Source: an uncultured Granulosicoccus sp.
GTDB taxonomy: Bacteria; Pseudomonadota; Gammaproteobacteria; Granulosicoccales; Granulosicoccaceae
Reading direction: 5' to 3'
NCBI GenBank assembly: GCA_947495035.1
Contig: CANLXI010000018.1
Span: 62,001 to 126,000, forward strand
DNA length: 64,000 bases
The position numbers and the translations under genes are program-made. Positions 41,667 to 51,035 of the stretch are shown here, piece after piece (position 1 is the first letter of the stretch; each line of letters starts with the position of its first letter). The notes under the pieces were generated by a model, which had not been told where the DNA came from, made no database searches, and saw only the letters and a list, made by a program, of their open reading frames with translations.

Positions 41667-43235
41667 TCAGATCGATTTTGACTTCATCGCTTCGGCAATG
41701 TAATCCGCCTGCCGAATCGCCAGGCTGACGATCGTCAGTGTCGGATTTTCCGCAGCCCCTGTGGTGAACTGACTGCCATCTGACACAAACAGATTATCGA
41801 TGTCGTGTGACTGACCGAACTTGTTGACCACACCAAGGGCAGGATCGGCGCTCATGCGGTTGGTCCCGAGATTATGCGTGGATGGATACGGAGGTGTGGG
41901 GTAGGTTTGCGTGGCGCCGACGGAATCGTACAGTTCCATCCCCTTCCTGTAGGCATAGTCACGCATCGCAATATCGTTCGGATGGTCGTCGAAATTGACA
42001 TTGGCCACCGGCATGCCGAACTGATCCTTGGTATCCGACAGGGTCACCGCATTGCTCTCCTGCGGCATGTCTTCACCAACCAGCCACATGCCCGCCATGT
42101 TCTCGTAACTATCCATGGCGGCGGTGAATTCCCGTCCCCAGGCACCCGGATTCAGGAAGGCGGCCATGAACGGCACACCCAGAGAGAGCGTTTCCATCTC
42201 GAAACCGCCGACAAACCCGCGGCTGGGATCAAGTCGAGCCTCGTCGGAGATGATCCCTGCCATGGTGGTTCCACGATACATGTGGACGGGTTTGTCGAAC
42301 ACGGCATAGACCGAACCTGTCATGTGACGCATGTAGTTCTTGCCGACCTGACCAGAGGAATTCGCCAGGCCATCCGGAAACATGGATGATGCGGAATTGA
42401 GCAGCAATCTCGGGCTTTCTATCGAATTGCCCGCCACACAGACGACCCTTGCCTTCTGCAATTGCTGATTACCATCGGCATCCTGGTACAGCACACCACT
42501 GACCTTGCCGTTGTCATCGTGTTCGATTTTCAGGACATGCGCCTGCTCTCGCACTTCCAGTTTGCCCGTTGCTTCCCCCTTGGGAATCTCGGTGTAGGCG
42601 GTTGACCACTTGGCTCCCATCTTGCAGCCCTGGAAGCAGAATCCCAACTGGCGGCAGGCGGCACGATCATCGCGCGGCTCGGAATTGATGGCCATGCGCC
42701 CTGAGTGACATTCCTTGTAGCCCAGTTTGTCCGCACCGGCTTTCATCACCTTGAAATTGTTGTTGCCGGGCAACCCGGGAATATCGTTGGTTCGCGTCAC
42801 CCCCATCTTGTCTTCGGCCTTGGCATAGTAGGGCTCGAGCTCTTGCAGGGTGACCGGCCAGTCAAGCAGATTGGCGCCAGCGACATCACCGTATTCCGTT
42901 TTCGCTCTGAATTCGTGATCCTGAATGCGCAGGGACGCGCCTGCCCAGTGCACGGTGGAGCCGCCCACCGCCTTCACGATCCAGGCCGGCAGATTGGCAA
43001 AATCCCTGGAGACTCGCCAACTTCCGGAGGTAGTGCGCATATCGGTCCAGGCCAGTTGCCCGAAGCTTGCCCACTCATCGTTGATGTAATCTGCCGGCAG
43101 GTGTCGTGCCCCGGCCTCCAGGGCAACAACATCGATTCCTTTCTGTGCCAGTTCGTTTGCCAGGGTACCGCCACCGGCACCCGTACCAATAATGACGACA
43201 ACACTGTCATCATCTAGATCATATGGAGCTGTCAT
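41667..43235 (-). CDS. GMC family oxidoreductase (alcohol/sugar dehydrogenase large subunit)
   Basis: The 522-residue flavoprotein has the FAD motif VVIIGTGAGGGTLANELAQK at the N terminus and the GMC C-terminal region (PSTHNLGTNRMSADPALGVV, then NLFVSDGSQFTTGAAENPTL). There is a cysteine-containing patch in the middle (CRQLGFCFQGCKMG). This is the type that pairs with a small gluconate-2-dehydrogenase subunit 3, encoded directly upstream. In this cluster it could oxidise the alcohol made by the monooxygenase, passing electrons to cytochrome c or quinone; that link is inference from context. Confidence 0.88.
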   Translation of the reverse strand: MTAPYDLDDDSVVVIIGTGAGGGTLANELAQKGIDVVALEAGARHLPADYINDEWASFGQLAWTDMRTTSGSWRVSRDFANLPAWIVKAVGGSTVHWAGASLRIQDHEFRAKTEYGDVAGANLLDWPVTLQELEPYYAKAEDKMGVTRTNDIPGLPGNNNFKVMKAGADKLGYKECHSGRMAINSEPRDDRAACRQLGFCFQGCKMGAKWSTAYTEIPKGEATGKLEVREQAHVLKIEHDDNGKVSGVLYQDADGNQQLQKARVVCVAGNSIESPRLLLNSASSMFPDGLANSSGQVGKNYMRHMTGSVYAVFDKPVHMYRGTTMAGIISDEARLDPSRGFVGGFEMETLSLGVPFMAAFLNPGAWGREFTAAMDSYENMAGMWLVGEDMPQESNAVTLSDTKDQFGMPVANVNFDDHPNDIAMRDYAYRKGMELYDSVGATQTYPTPPYPSTHNLGTNRMSADPALGVVNKFGQSHDIDNLFVSDGSQFTTGAAENPTLTIVSLAIRQADYIAEAMKSKSI

Positions 43236-43329
43236 GTTCTGTGTTCTCTAGGTCAGGTTGGAGTATCGGGTTGCGTTTCGCTGGACCCGTTGCATGTCAG
43301 TGAAAAGTTCTGTCCGGCGTCCGCCGCCT

Positions 43330-43908
43330 TCACAGCCAGTTCACATCATCAAAGCCACGCGCCAGATAACCTCCCTTTTCAAACGAAGATCCTTCATAGC
43401 CCAGAATCGACCAGACTTCCGGCTGGTTGTACAGACTCACTACAAGTCCGCCCCGGATATTCTGAAAGAAGGCCTCTCCCTCCATGGCTTCCAGAATGGC
43501 TACTCGGTCCTTTTCCCAACCAACGCCCACATACGATTCATGTCCACCGGATCTGGCCATTTCATTCAGTCCGGCGATTCCGGATTCGATCAAGGCCTTG
43601 TAGTCTGCATCTTCCGCCGCCCTGGCATCATGCCCCTTCACCGCGACCGCGTAGAGCTCGTCGCCGAACCGGTCGTGCGGATAGATATCTCTTGCCATCT
43701 GCACCAACGTTGCCATCACCTCGGGTGACAAGGCCTTGGTTTCCAGCGCCCAGGCCGCATTACTGGCGGCAAGAAAACCATTACCCAGCATCAGGCTGCC
43801 GCTGATGCCCAATCCTCTCTTCAGCAGCTGTCGGCGTGTCATCTTTCCGGCCGTTGGGGCGTTTACACGGACAAACTGCATGGTCTGACTATCAGGTATA
43901 CCCACCAT
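43330..43908 (-). CDS. Gluconate 2-dehydrogenase subunit 3 family protein with Tat signal
   Basis: The 192-residue protein has a twin-arginine signal around residue 25 (MTRRQLLKRGLGISGSLMLG), followed by a helical domain with MARDIYPHDRFGDELYA and a C-terminal GYLARGFDDVNWL. These small subunits carry the GMC partner to the periplasm, since the large subunit has no signal of its own. ATG 43908 is chosen because AGGAGG lies at ideal spacing. The GMC gene follows 94 bp downstream. Confidence 0.85.
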   Translation of the reverse strand: MVGIPDSQTMQFVRVNAPTAGKMTRRQLLKRGLGISGSLMLGNGFLAASNAAWALETKALSPEVMATLVQMARDIYPHDRFGDELYAVAVKGHDARAAEDADYKALIESGIAGLNEMARSGGHESYVGVGWEKDRVAILEAMEGEAFFQNIRGGLVVSLYNQPEVWSILGYEGSSFEKGGYLARGFDDVNWL

Positions 43909-43941
43909 CTTCACTCCTCCTGTTGTTATCGGTATTGCGCT

Positions 43942-44337
43942 CTACTTGAAACGACCATGACGCTGCAGGACTTCGATGTCATAGCCATCGGGATCCTTGA
44001 TGAAGAAGAACCGGGCCAATAGTGCACCTTCATGATCGAAGTCAACGATGTCCCGAGGCGTCATGTCCAGGCTCTTCAGGCGCGCGTGCTCGGCATCCAG
44101 ATCATCCACGCTGACAGCCAGATGACCATAACCATTGCCCAATTCATATGGCACTTTCTGCCCCTTGTTCACGGTCAGTTCGAGTTCGAAATCGGTCTCC
44201 TCACTTCTCAGATATACCAATGTGAAGGTGTCAAAGTCCAGCCTGTCGAAAACCGTCAGACCGAATGCCTGCGAATAGAAGTCCAGTGATCGCTGCTCAT
44301 CCAGCACGCGAATCATGGAATGAATTGCCTTTGCCAT
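43942..44337 (-). CDS. VOC/glyoxalase I-like protein
   Basis: The 131-residue protein has two beta-alpha-beta-beta-beta halves and candidate metal ligands at His6 (IHSMIRVLD), Glu in FELELTV, His in GYGHLAVSVDD and Glu in DGYDIEVLQ. This H-E-H-E set matches lactoylglutathione lyase. Close relatives also handle other small substrates. It sits between the chaperonin and dehydrogenase genes on one strand, suggesting detoxification of a reactive carbonyl from the monooxygenase pathway. Confidence 0.82.
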   Translation of the reverse strand: MAKAIHSMIRVLDEQRSLDFYSQAFGLTVFDRLDFDTFTLVYLRSEETDFELELTVNKGQKVPYELGNGYGHLAVSVDDLDAEHARLKSLDMTPRDIVDFDHEGALLARFFFIKDPDGYDIEVLQRHGRFK

Positions 44338-44432
44338 GAATAGTCTCTGTTGAACGGACAGTCTCCCGTCCGCACTTGCATTCTGCGCAGTACCGACTGG
44401 CCTGCGCGCCTGATGGAGTCAGCCAGCCCTAC

Positions 44433-46070
44433 TCAGGGACGGCCCAGCAACTCCGCTCCGCCACCCAGCGCTGGCCCCGCCGTGGGATCGGCCTCACCTT
44501 CCTCAAGATCAGCAATCAGTGTCTCGGTGGTCAGTATCAGAGTGGCTACCGAGGCCGCATTGAGAAGAGCGCTGCTGGTCACTCTGACCGGGTCGATGAT
44601 GCCGGCAGCAAACATATCGACGAATTCACCTGTGCTTGCATCGTATCCCTGCCCCGATGCTGCGTTTGCCACTTCGGCCATCACCGATTCAGAATCGGCT
44701 CCGGCATTGAAGGCAATTCTTTCGAGTGGACGCGTCAGGACGGAATGCAACAGATCGATGCCGGTTCGTACATCACCCGTATGGCTCGACAGAGCATCTT
44801 TCAGCACGCCACCAATCTGTGCCAGAGCCGTTCCACCTCCTGCCACCACACCATCCTCGGCAGCGGCCTGAACCGCGCATAGCGAATCCTCGATCAGTTG
44901 GATCTTGCGCTTCTGTTCTACCGGTGTGAATCCGCCAACGCTGATGACGGCCATGCCACCTGACAACCTGGACAACCGCTCGCGCAACTTGTCCTGATCG
45001 ATATTCGGTGGTGCTGCATCGTGCTGGCGCTGGACCTGCGCACGCCGTGCCTTGATGCTCGAGGCATCACCATTGCCTCTGACAATGCTGGTAAACGAGG
45101 AACTTGCGATAACTCGGTCCGCGCCACCGAGTTGCGCCAGTGTGACATCGCCGACCTTCCTGCCGAGGTCTCTGGCGATGACCTCGCCACCCGTCAGTAT
45201 CGCAAGGTCATCCATCATGGCAGTACGCCAGTGGCCGTATTCCGGCGGATGAATGACCAGGTATTTTCCTGCACCGCCATTGTCCATCAGGGAGACGATC
45301 ACCGAGGGCGCTATCTCCTCGGCGATGATCAGCAGCGGCCGACCTTCCTGGTGAGCGATTTCCCTGGCCCTGTACAGATCATCGGGATCCAGTATCTTGT
45401 GATTGGTCATGAGAATCAGGGGGTTCTCCAGCACCGCTTCCATCTTCTCTTCATCCGTCACCATGTGATGAGACAGATAGCCCCGGTCAAAGGACATCCC
45501 TTCAACCACATCCAGTGTGGTATCCACCGTCACGGAGTAATCGGCACTGATGACCCCCTCCCGGCCCACCTGTCGATAGGCCTCGGCAACCAGAGCACCC
45601 AGATCCGGATCGGTTGCCGCGACCCTTGCCACCGCACTCAGGTAGTCCGGGTTGTCGTCACAGGCTCGAGCGGTTCCCGCCAGTTCGCCAACGACCAGCT
45701 TGACCGCAATATCGATACCTTTGCACAGATCCACCGGTCTGACGCTGCCGTCGGCAACAAGCACACCTTTCTGTATCAGTGCATTGGCCAGAACCATGGC
45801 CGTGGTCGTGCCATCGCCAGCCACTTCATTGGTCTGCATGGAGACCTCTCTGACGACCTGTGCCCCCATGTTCTCGAACCTGTCAGACAGTTCGATTTCT
45901 GCAGCGATGGAGACGCCGTCACGGGTGATCACGGGTGTCCCTATGGGACGATCCACCATGGCATTGAGCCCCTTGGGCCCCAGTGTCGGCTCGACTGACG
46001 CTGCCAGTTGCGCTACCCCTTTTGCAAGTGCACGCCGTGCGTCGGAGCCGTGAAGAAGTAACTTTGCCAT
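44433..46070 (-). CDS. GroEL-like chaperonin dedicated to the monooxygenase cluster
   Basis: The 545-residue protein has the chaperonin ATPase elements TLGPKGLNAMVD, RDGVSIA and GDGTTTA (residues 85-91), and VVAGGGTALAQ near the C-terminal equatorial domain. It lacks the GGM-rich tail of housekeeping GroEL (it ends GGGAELLGRP), and there is no groES gene beside it. Monooxygenase clusters of the Mim/Prm/Bmo types carry such a chaperonin (MimG), needed to fold the hydroxylase large subunit. It follows the coupling-protein gene after 229 bp, a gap that contains a strong hairpin. Confidence 0.88.
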   Translation of the reverse strand: MAKLLLHGSDARRALAKGVAQLAASVEPTLGPKGLNAMVDRPIGTPVITRDGVSIAAEIELSDRFENMGAQVVREVSMQTNEVAGDGTTTAMVLANALIQKGVLVADGSVRPVDLCKGIDIAVKLVVGELAGTARACDDNPDYLSAVARVAATDPDLGALVAEAYRQVGREGVISADYSVTVDTTLDVVEGMSFDRGYLSHHMVTDEEKMEAVLENPLILMTNHKILDPDDLYRAREIAHQEGRPLLIIAEEIAPSVIVSLMDNGGAGKYLVIHPPEYGHWRTAMMDDLAILTGGEVIARDLGRKVGDVTLAQLGGADRVIASSSFTSIVRGNGDASSIKARRAQVQRQHDAAPPNIDQDKLRERLSRLSGGMAVISVGGFTPVEQKRKIQLIEDSLCAVQAAAEDGVVAGGGTALAQIGGVLKDALSSHTGDVRTGIDLLHSVLTRPLERIAFNAGADSESVMAEVANAASGQGYDASTGEFVDMFAAGIIDPVRVTSSALLNAASVATLILTTETLIADLEEGEADPTAGPALGGGAELLGRP

Positions 46071-46190
46071 ACAATTCTATAATCCTTGAAGGTTCTGGAA
46101 CGATCGGGCAATTTCCGGGTGAGTGGTCGGCACCGACCCGGACGCCCTCGAAGTCTGCGGGCAGTACGGACCTTCCGCCCGGCGGGATTC

Positions 46191-46218
46191 GGAATCTTCC
46201 CCGCCGGGGAAGTATTCC
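46191..46218 (-). other. Strong intergenic hairpin between the coupling protein and chaperonin genes
   Basis: On the minus strand GGAAT-A-CTTCCCC and GGGGAAG-ATTCC form a 12-bp stem with one bulged A and a GGC loop. There is no T-run. It may protect or process the mRNA so that the monooxygenase and chaperonin are made in different amounts. Confidence 0.6.
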
Positions 46219-46299
46219 GGACTTGCCTTATGCACGAAAGGTCCGACTCCTGTCTTCAACCCTGTGGGTTGTGTCCTCGACTCGGTGCAGCACTGAGAG

Positions 46300-46671
46300 T
46301 CATTCGATGTACTCGAACATGTCCTCCATGTTGCCGTAGAGAATGATGGTGTTCTCATCCACTCTCACCATGCGCCCATAATGCGTGGAGGTGTTGACTT
46401 CGAAGGTTTCTGCGGTCATCTCCCGACCGAGGAATTCGCTGATCTCATCCATCTTGAACACCAGCTTGCCCTCTCCATCAACACGAATCGTCGCCGGGTT
46501 ATGGGTGATGGTGACATTCGGATCTTCATCCATGAATTCGGCAATGGCACGAGCCTCCACCGAGTCATTCATGGTCACACCGCATTGATGCGAAATCGTC
46601 TGATCAAACTTGATGTCCTTCATCGACTTGAAGACATTCTGGTTTGTCGAATTACGCGCTGTCTCTGACAT
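46300..46671 (-). CDS. Soluble diiron monooxygenase coupling/regulatory protein
   Basis: The 123-residue protein resembles the MmoB/MimD/PrmD family. It has an N-terminal flexible segment, then VEARAIAEFMDEDPNVTITH, and the family-like ATIRVDGEGKLVFKMDEISE. These proteins bind the hydroxylase and gate substrate and oxygen access to the diiron centre. It lies 17 bp after the small-subunit gene on the minus strand. Confidence 0.85.
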   Translation of the reverse strand: MSETARNSTNQNVFKSMKDIKFDQTISHQCGVTMNDSVEARAIAEFMDEDPNVTITHNPATIRVDGEGKLVFKMDEISEFLGREMTAETFEVNTSTHYGRMVRVDENTIILYGNMEDMFEYIE

Positions 46672-46688
46672 GGGAATACTCCGTGGAT

Positions 46689-47753
46689 TTAGCGGCTGAG
46701 GCCGAGTTCGTTCAGAATCTGATCGAGGCGTTCATGCGAGATGGCCTTGACGTCCTGGAATGAAACAGGTTTGGAATGTGCCTGAGACCAGATCGGTTGC
46801 AGATTGTCCGCAGCCTTCTCTGCCAGCGCAGAATGCTTGTCGACCCAGGATTGAAAGACTGCCTTGTTGTGCTCGGCATGCTTTTCATCGTTGATCAGTA
46901 CGAACATGAGATCGATGGTATTGGCCAGATTGCGCTCGTAATCCGCCTCGGCGGCCGAGATGACTGCCGGTGTCAGAAAATCATTGTTTGCCGCAGCGGC
47001 CTGCATCAGGAAGCCGGATCTGAACAGCTCCCCCACCAGTGGTTCGAAGATGATGTTGATGGCAAAGTACTGCTCCAGGTAGTCCTCCGCCCCCATGATG
47101 GATTCGACGGCCTCTCGAGTGCCCTGCCAGATAGGATCTTCAAGCCAACTCTTCTTGCCCAGTTCATCATCCCAGCCTTCGATATCCATGCCGATTTCCG
47201 CCAGGTACAGGGTGATGTCCTGCGACAGGCGCAATTTGTACGATGAATTGGTCAGAGTGGCATTGTTGATCATCTGCGTGTAGCCGTAACGCTGCGCCTG
47301 CATCAGAGAAGTACCCAGCCCGAACTCGGCATGTTTCCAGGCCCCCATATGCACTTGCAGAATCTTGTTCCAGCTCCTGTCAAAGGCCTTGTGGGCACCG
47401 GCCTTTCGGGCATTGCTGACCACTCCCTGCACCATCGTCTCGATCTTCGCCTGACGCTGGTAATGGGTTCGTTCCCATTCCTGATCGGGAGCGCGATATT
47501 CATGCCAGTTGGAACTTCTGGCTGCCGTATCCTCCTTGCGGTAGGCACCACCACCCTTTCCGCCTTCGAACTCGATGATCCAGTTCTGGATCAGATAGCG
47601 GTCCGGGTCAGGTTGAACATCCACCGTCACATCTTCGTAGTGTGTCGCGCGCTTTCCCCTTGGTTCGAAGTAGTTGTATTTGCGGCTGCCCGAACCGACA
47701 AACTTCGCGGCACCGGCGGCTCCCGAACCGACTGAACTGGATGTAGCTACCAT
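46689..47753 (-). CDS. Soluble diiron monooxygenase hydroxylase small (beta) subunit
   Basis: The 354-residue protein has the ferritin-like beta-subunit pattern RRATHYE-type start (here GKRATHYEDVTVDVQPDP), WERTHYQRQAKIETMVQGV and WKHAEFGLGTSLMQAQRYGY, without the iron ligands, as expected for beta. ATG 47753 follows TGGAG; GTG 47765 is the alternative. It lies third in the order large subunit, reductase, small subunit, coupling protein, the order of actinobacterial propane (prmABCD) and phenol/acetone (mimABCD) monooxygenases. Confidence 0.88.
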   Translation of the reverse strand: MVATSSSVGSGAAGAAKFVGSGSRKYNYFEPRGKRATHYEDVTVDVQPDPDRYLIQNWIIEFEGGKGGGAYRKEDTAARSSNWHEYRAPDQEWERTHYQRQAKIETMVQGVVSNARKAGAHKAFDRSWNKILQVHMGAWKHAEFGLGTSLMQAQRYGYTQMINNATLTNSSYKLRLSQDITLYLAEIGMDIEGWDDELGKKSWLEDPIWQGTREAVESIMGAEDYLEQYFAINIIFEPLVGELFRSGFLMQAAAANNDFLTPAVISAAEADYERNLANTIDLMFVLINDEKHAEHNKAVFQSWVDKHSALAEKAADNLQPIWSQAHSKPVSFQDVKAISHERLDQILNELGLSR

Positions 47754-47921
47754 GATTTTCTCCACTGGGTATTGTTTAAGGTGACCAACCTGAGCCGTAT
47801 GCAGATCGACGCTTCATCAGCAGGCTCTCCACGAACGCAATTCCACAGCAGGGGCGGTCTTGCGCTGCCGAGGATCCGGCGTCCTGCCAGATGACCCAGG
47901 TCAGGAACAAACACGTGTTTT

Positions 47922-48983
47922 CTAGTGAACCGACGAGGAACCCGATGTCGGTGTGAACTTGTCAAAGAAGATTCGATCGGTTTCGAAATCGTTCATGAAC
48001 AGCACTGGTGTCAGCGCTTCGATCATGGGTGGTGGTCCGCAGGCATAGACATCCCCTTCTCCCTGCACATTCAGCTCTTCCAGGCGGCGGGCCACGCACT
48101 CATGAACAAAGCCGCGTTCACCGTCCCAGGCCGAACCTTCATCCGCGTGACTGAGTACCGGAATGAATTCAACCAGTGGGTATTCATCGGTAATACGCTT
48201 GATCTCGTCGAGCATGATGAGATCATCTTCGGTACGAGCTCCATAGAAGAACAGAATCCTGCGCTCTTCACCGCTACCGAGCTGGTCGTTGAGAATGGAC
48301 CAGACCGGTGACATCCCGGACCCGGCACCAACCAGAATCACCGGCCCCTCACGCTCCTCTCGCCTGAAGCACATGCCGAATGGTCCGGATATGCTGACCG
48401 AGGCACCGACACTGATACCGCCTTCATCCAGCTCATTGGAGAAGCGCCCGTCCGGATACTTCTTGATGATGAATGACAGCTTCTGTCCCTCACTGGGAGA
48501 ATTGGCCATCGAGAAGGAGCGCGTGATCGTGTCTCCGTCGGCGGTCGAGACGGTAATGTCGACGTACTGTCCGGCCCAGAATTTCATCGGTGCGTCGATC
48601 TCTATCTCGACACCTCGAATATCATGCGACAGTGATCTGAAATCGACAATCCGGCCTTCGTACTGCTTGACCGGGATCGACTTCGACAAGGCCTCTTCAT
48701 CGAAGTTGAGCAGTTCGATTTCAACATCGCTGTAGGCCTTGGCACAACACATCAGGATGTGGCCACTCTCTCGCTCGAAATCATTCAGTGCGAAGGTGGA
48801 GTACTTGAGAAGCTCCGTCTCGCCGTCCAGCTGTATGCATTTGCAGGCAGAGCATTGCCCTTCCTTGCAGCCGTGAGGCAGGGCTATGCCCTGACGAAAG
48901 GCGGCATCGAGTATCGTTTCATCTTCCTTAACCTCGAACTCCAGGCCGACTGGCTCCAACCTGACGTTATAGACTTCACTCAT
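47922..48983 (-). CDS. Soluble diiron monooxygenase reductase (2Fe-2S ferredoxin-FAD-NADH)
   Basis: The 353-residue protein has a plant-type 2Fe-2S domain with C39, C44, C47 and C79 or C80 (PHGCKEGQCSACKC). An FAD domain follows (ITRSFSMAN), then an NAD(P)H domain (VILVGAGSGMSPVWSIL and YACGPPPMIEAL). It passes electrons from NADH to the hydroxylase. It is the second gene of the operon, starting 112 bp after the large-subunit stop. Confidence 0.92.
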   Translation of the reverse strand: MSEVYNVRLEPVGLEFEVKEDETILDAAFRQGIALPHGCKEGQCSACKCIQLDGETELLKYSTFALNDFERESGHILMCCAKAYSDVEIELLNFDEEALSKSIPVKQYEGRIVDFRSLSHDIRGVEIEIDAPMKFWAGQYVDITVSTADGDTITRSFSMANSPSEGQKLSFIIKKYPDGRFSNELDEGGISVGASVSISGPFGMCFRREEREGPVILVGAGSGMSPVWSILNDQLGSGEERRILFFYGARTEDDLIMLDEIKRITDEYPLVEFIPVLSHADEGSAWDGERGFVHECVARRLEELNVQGEGDVYACGPPPMIEALTPVLFMNDFETDRIFFDKFTPTSGSSSVH

Positions 48984-49095
48984 GTGTAGAAACTCCTGAA
49001 AACAAGGACTCTGCGGTGGCTGTCGACAGCGATGGGGCTGCGCAATGAACAGAGGTCACGAACACCTCTGCTCATTGCCTGCAGGCAACGCCGTG

Positions 49096-50760
49096 TCAGT
49101 GACAGGGGTTGATCGTGAACCCGGCGCGATAATTCTCGATATGAGCAGCACGATCCTCCTCGCTCATGGCTCGCAGCGCCTTCAGCGGTGACGCCATCGT
49201 ATGACCTCTGACGTGATCCAGAGTCCACATGTCCTTGTCATCAAAGCGCAGATGCGGCTGCGGAACCAGCGTCTTGCCATCTTCACGAACGAAGTTGAGA
49301 TCCTTGATGGTGTCTGCCAGATCCCAGCCGTCGTAGAGTGTTTCCCATTCTCGCTTGCCGGAGAACTTGCCCATGGCAGGCGTCGGCCGGCCCTGGTACT
49401 CGTCAGCGAATGCCTCTACGGCTGTCCAGCGATCCAGTTCGTGAGCGAAGGTATGCAATTCACCGTCAATCGTATCAACCACCATGTCTTCCCGAATCAG
49501 ACAGGGCACCAGACATGACCAGCAACGGTGCGGATACTCATAGCCGACCTCCTCATTGAAGATCAGAATCTTCTCGCCAGGCACACTCAGTTTCTCGTAC
49601 CACTTCCAGTACTCTCCGAACTCCGCATACCAACCCGGGTACTTGTGCTCGAACCATTCGAAGTCCTTGTCGGTCTGGGCTTCGATTCTCCAGAAATTCA
49701 CCGGCCAACCCACCGAGAAGAACTGTGCCACCTTGTGCACATAGCGCTTCTCGACAATTCGCTTCCAGGCTTCCTGGACATCATCGTGGTGTACCTTCAC
49801 CCCGTATTTCTCGAGTGGCAGCATGTACGTGCGGTAGTAGTCTTCGAATATCCATCGATGCCACATCTCGGCATAGGATTCCTTGTTCTTGTCACGATTG
49901 GTCGTGCCGTACTCGATGAAGGTACCCACCGCTGCATCGACAATGGCGTGGTTCTGCCAGAAGGCATAACGTAGATCACGCTCGAGCAGCAGGTGGTTGT
50001 CGGGCTCTTTCAATGCAGCCATCAGCAGTGAGTGACCGTTGCCGATATGGCGACTCTCGTCTGACTGTACCGACAGGAATACCGTCGGCAGTGCATAGTC
50101 ACCATTACGCGCAGCTTCCGATGGCATGGCCACAAACAAGGTATTGGTAAACGCGGTTTCTGCCACCACGGTCAGATACATGCAGGCTGCCGTCATGGTG
50201 TCACCCGTGATGAAGCCTTCTCCGAACTGCCGACCGATGGTTGTGGCGTAGCACTTGCCGAACGCCTCTTCGGTGATATCGAATCCGGCCGGGTCAATGT
50301 AGTTCTCCATGTACCACTTCTTCAGATTCATCTGAATGGTGGAGTGGCGAAACTCATCCACCATCTGCATGGTGAAACCGGTACGCAACTCTTCTCCGGG
50401 GGCCAGACGTGCCACCATTGCCATGGAGCGGGCAGCCGAGATTTCCGGAAAGGGGATGATCGCCAGAAACAACTTCATCCACTCGATCCAGCGTGGCTCC
50501 ACGTTGCGGAACATGTCGCCTCGCAGCGCTGCATCCAGGGCACCATAGACCCGGTTGTCCTTCTCCTCTTCCATCGGGAAATAGGAACGGAGGACCTGCT
50601 TCATCGGATCACGCGGTGCCTTCGTGATCTTGTAATCGGTCGGGTAGGTACTGGCTTCCTGGACGTAGGTCGGATTCCAACCCAGATCTGCAATTTTCCT
50701 GGTCGCCTCGCCAACGGATATACCCCGTTGGGACGTAATCTTGTTTAGCGTGATCGCCAT
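49096..50760 (-). CDS. Soluble diiron monooxygenase hydroxylase large (alpha) subunit
   Basis: The 554-residue protein carries all six diiron ligands as E106, E136, H139, E201, E235 and H238 (PEISAAR, VDEFRHS, VAETAF, SDESRHIG). Each lies eight residues before its counterpart in soluble methane monooxygenase (E114, E144, H147, E209, E243, H246). Sequence and gene order point to the propane 2-monooxygenase/phenol-acetone (Prm/Mim) groups instead of methane monooxygenase. The start ATG 50760 follows AAGGAGAG. Likely substrates are short alkanes, ketones or phenols; the sequence alone does not decide. Confidence 0.93.
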   Translation of the reverse strand: MAITLNKITSQRGISVGEATRKIADLGWNPTYVQEASTYPTDYKITKAPRDPMKQVLRSYFPMEEEKDNRVYGALDAALRGDMFRNVEPRWIEWMKLFLAIIPFPEISAARSMAMVARLAPGEELRTGFTMQMVDEFRHSTIQMNLKKWYMENYIDPAGFDITEEAFGKCYATTIGRQFGEGFITGDTMTAACMYLTVVAETAFTNTLFVAMPSEAARNGDYALPTVFLSVQSDESRHIGNGHSLLMAALKEPDNHLLLERDLRYAFWQNHAIVDAAVGTFIEYGTTNRDKNKESYAEMWHRWIFEDYYRTYMLPLEKYGVKVHHDDVQEAWKRIVEKRYVHKVAQFFSVGWPVNFWRIEAQTDKDFEWFEHKYPGWYAEFGEYWKWYEKLSVPGEKILIFNEEVGYEYPHRCWSCLVPCLIREDMVVDTIDGELHTFAHELDRWTAVEAFADEYQGRPTPAMGKFSGKREWETLYDGWDLADTIKDLNFVREDGKTLVPQPHLRFDDKDMWTLDHVRGHTMASPLKALRAMSEEDRAAHIENYRAGFTINPCH

Positions 50761-50928
50761 AAGGCATCTCTCTCCTTCTGCTGAGTCCGTTAAAGCAGGG
50801 TTGATGGAAGCAGCGTTTGCTGCCGTGTCATGCGACCTGAAGTACGCGCTGTTCATCGACATAAGCAGGGGGCGATGATCTTGTCGCTCAGTTCACGACA
50901 CTCACAATATTGGGGAAACAGTCATTGC

Positions 50929-50943
50929 GCAACGAGCATTCCC
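50929..50943 (-). promoter_or_regulatory. Sigma54-like GG-N10-GC element ahead of the monooxygenase operon
   Basis: On the minus strand GGGAATGCTCGTTGC has the invariant GG and GC with 10 bp between, and TTGC at the -12 part. The -24 part (GGGAATG against TGGCACG) matches at about four positions. It lies about 170 bp before the large-subunit start. The regulator encoded nearby has an altered sigma54-contact loop, which weakens this call. Confidence 0.4.
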
Positions 50944-51006
50944 GGGGCAGATCAGCCGGCCTGACGGAGCCATTTCCGTACGCTGTAAGACGTGTGTAGC
51001 AGCATG

Positions 51007-51023
51007 TGTAACGAAACGTTACA
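51007..51023. promoter_or_regulatory. Perfect 7-3-7 dyad, candidate upstream activating site
   Basis: TGTAACGAAACGTTACA is a perfect inverted repeat (TGTAACG/CGTTACA) about 65 bp upstream of the sigma54-like element. TGT-N11-ACA dyads of this sort suit Fis-type helix-turn-helix activators such as the one encoded at 54121. Confidence 0.6.
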
Positions 51024-51035
51024 GCGTGATTCTTT

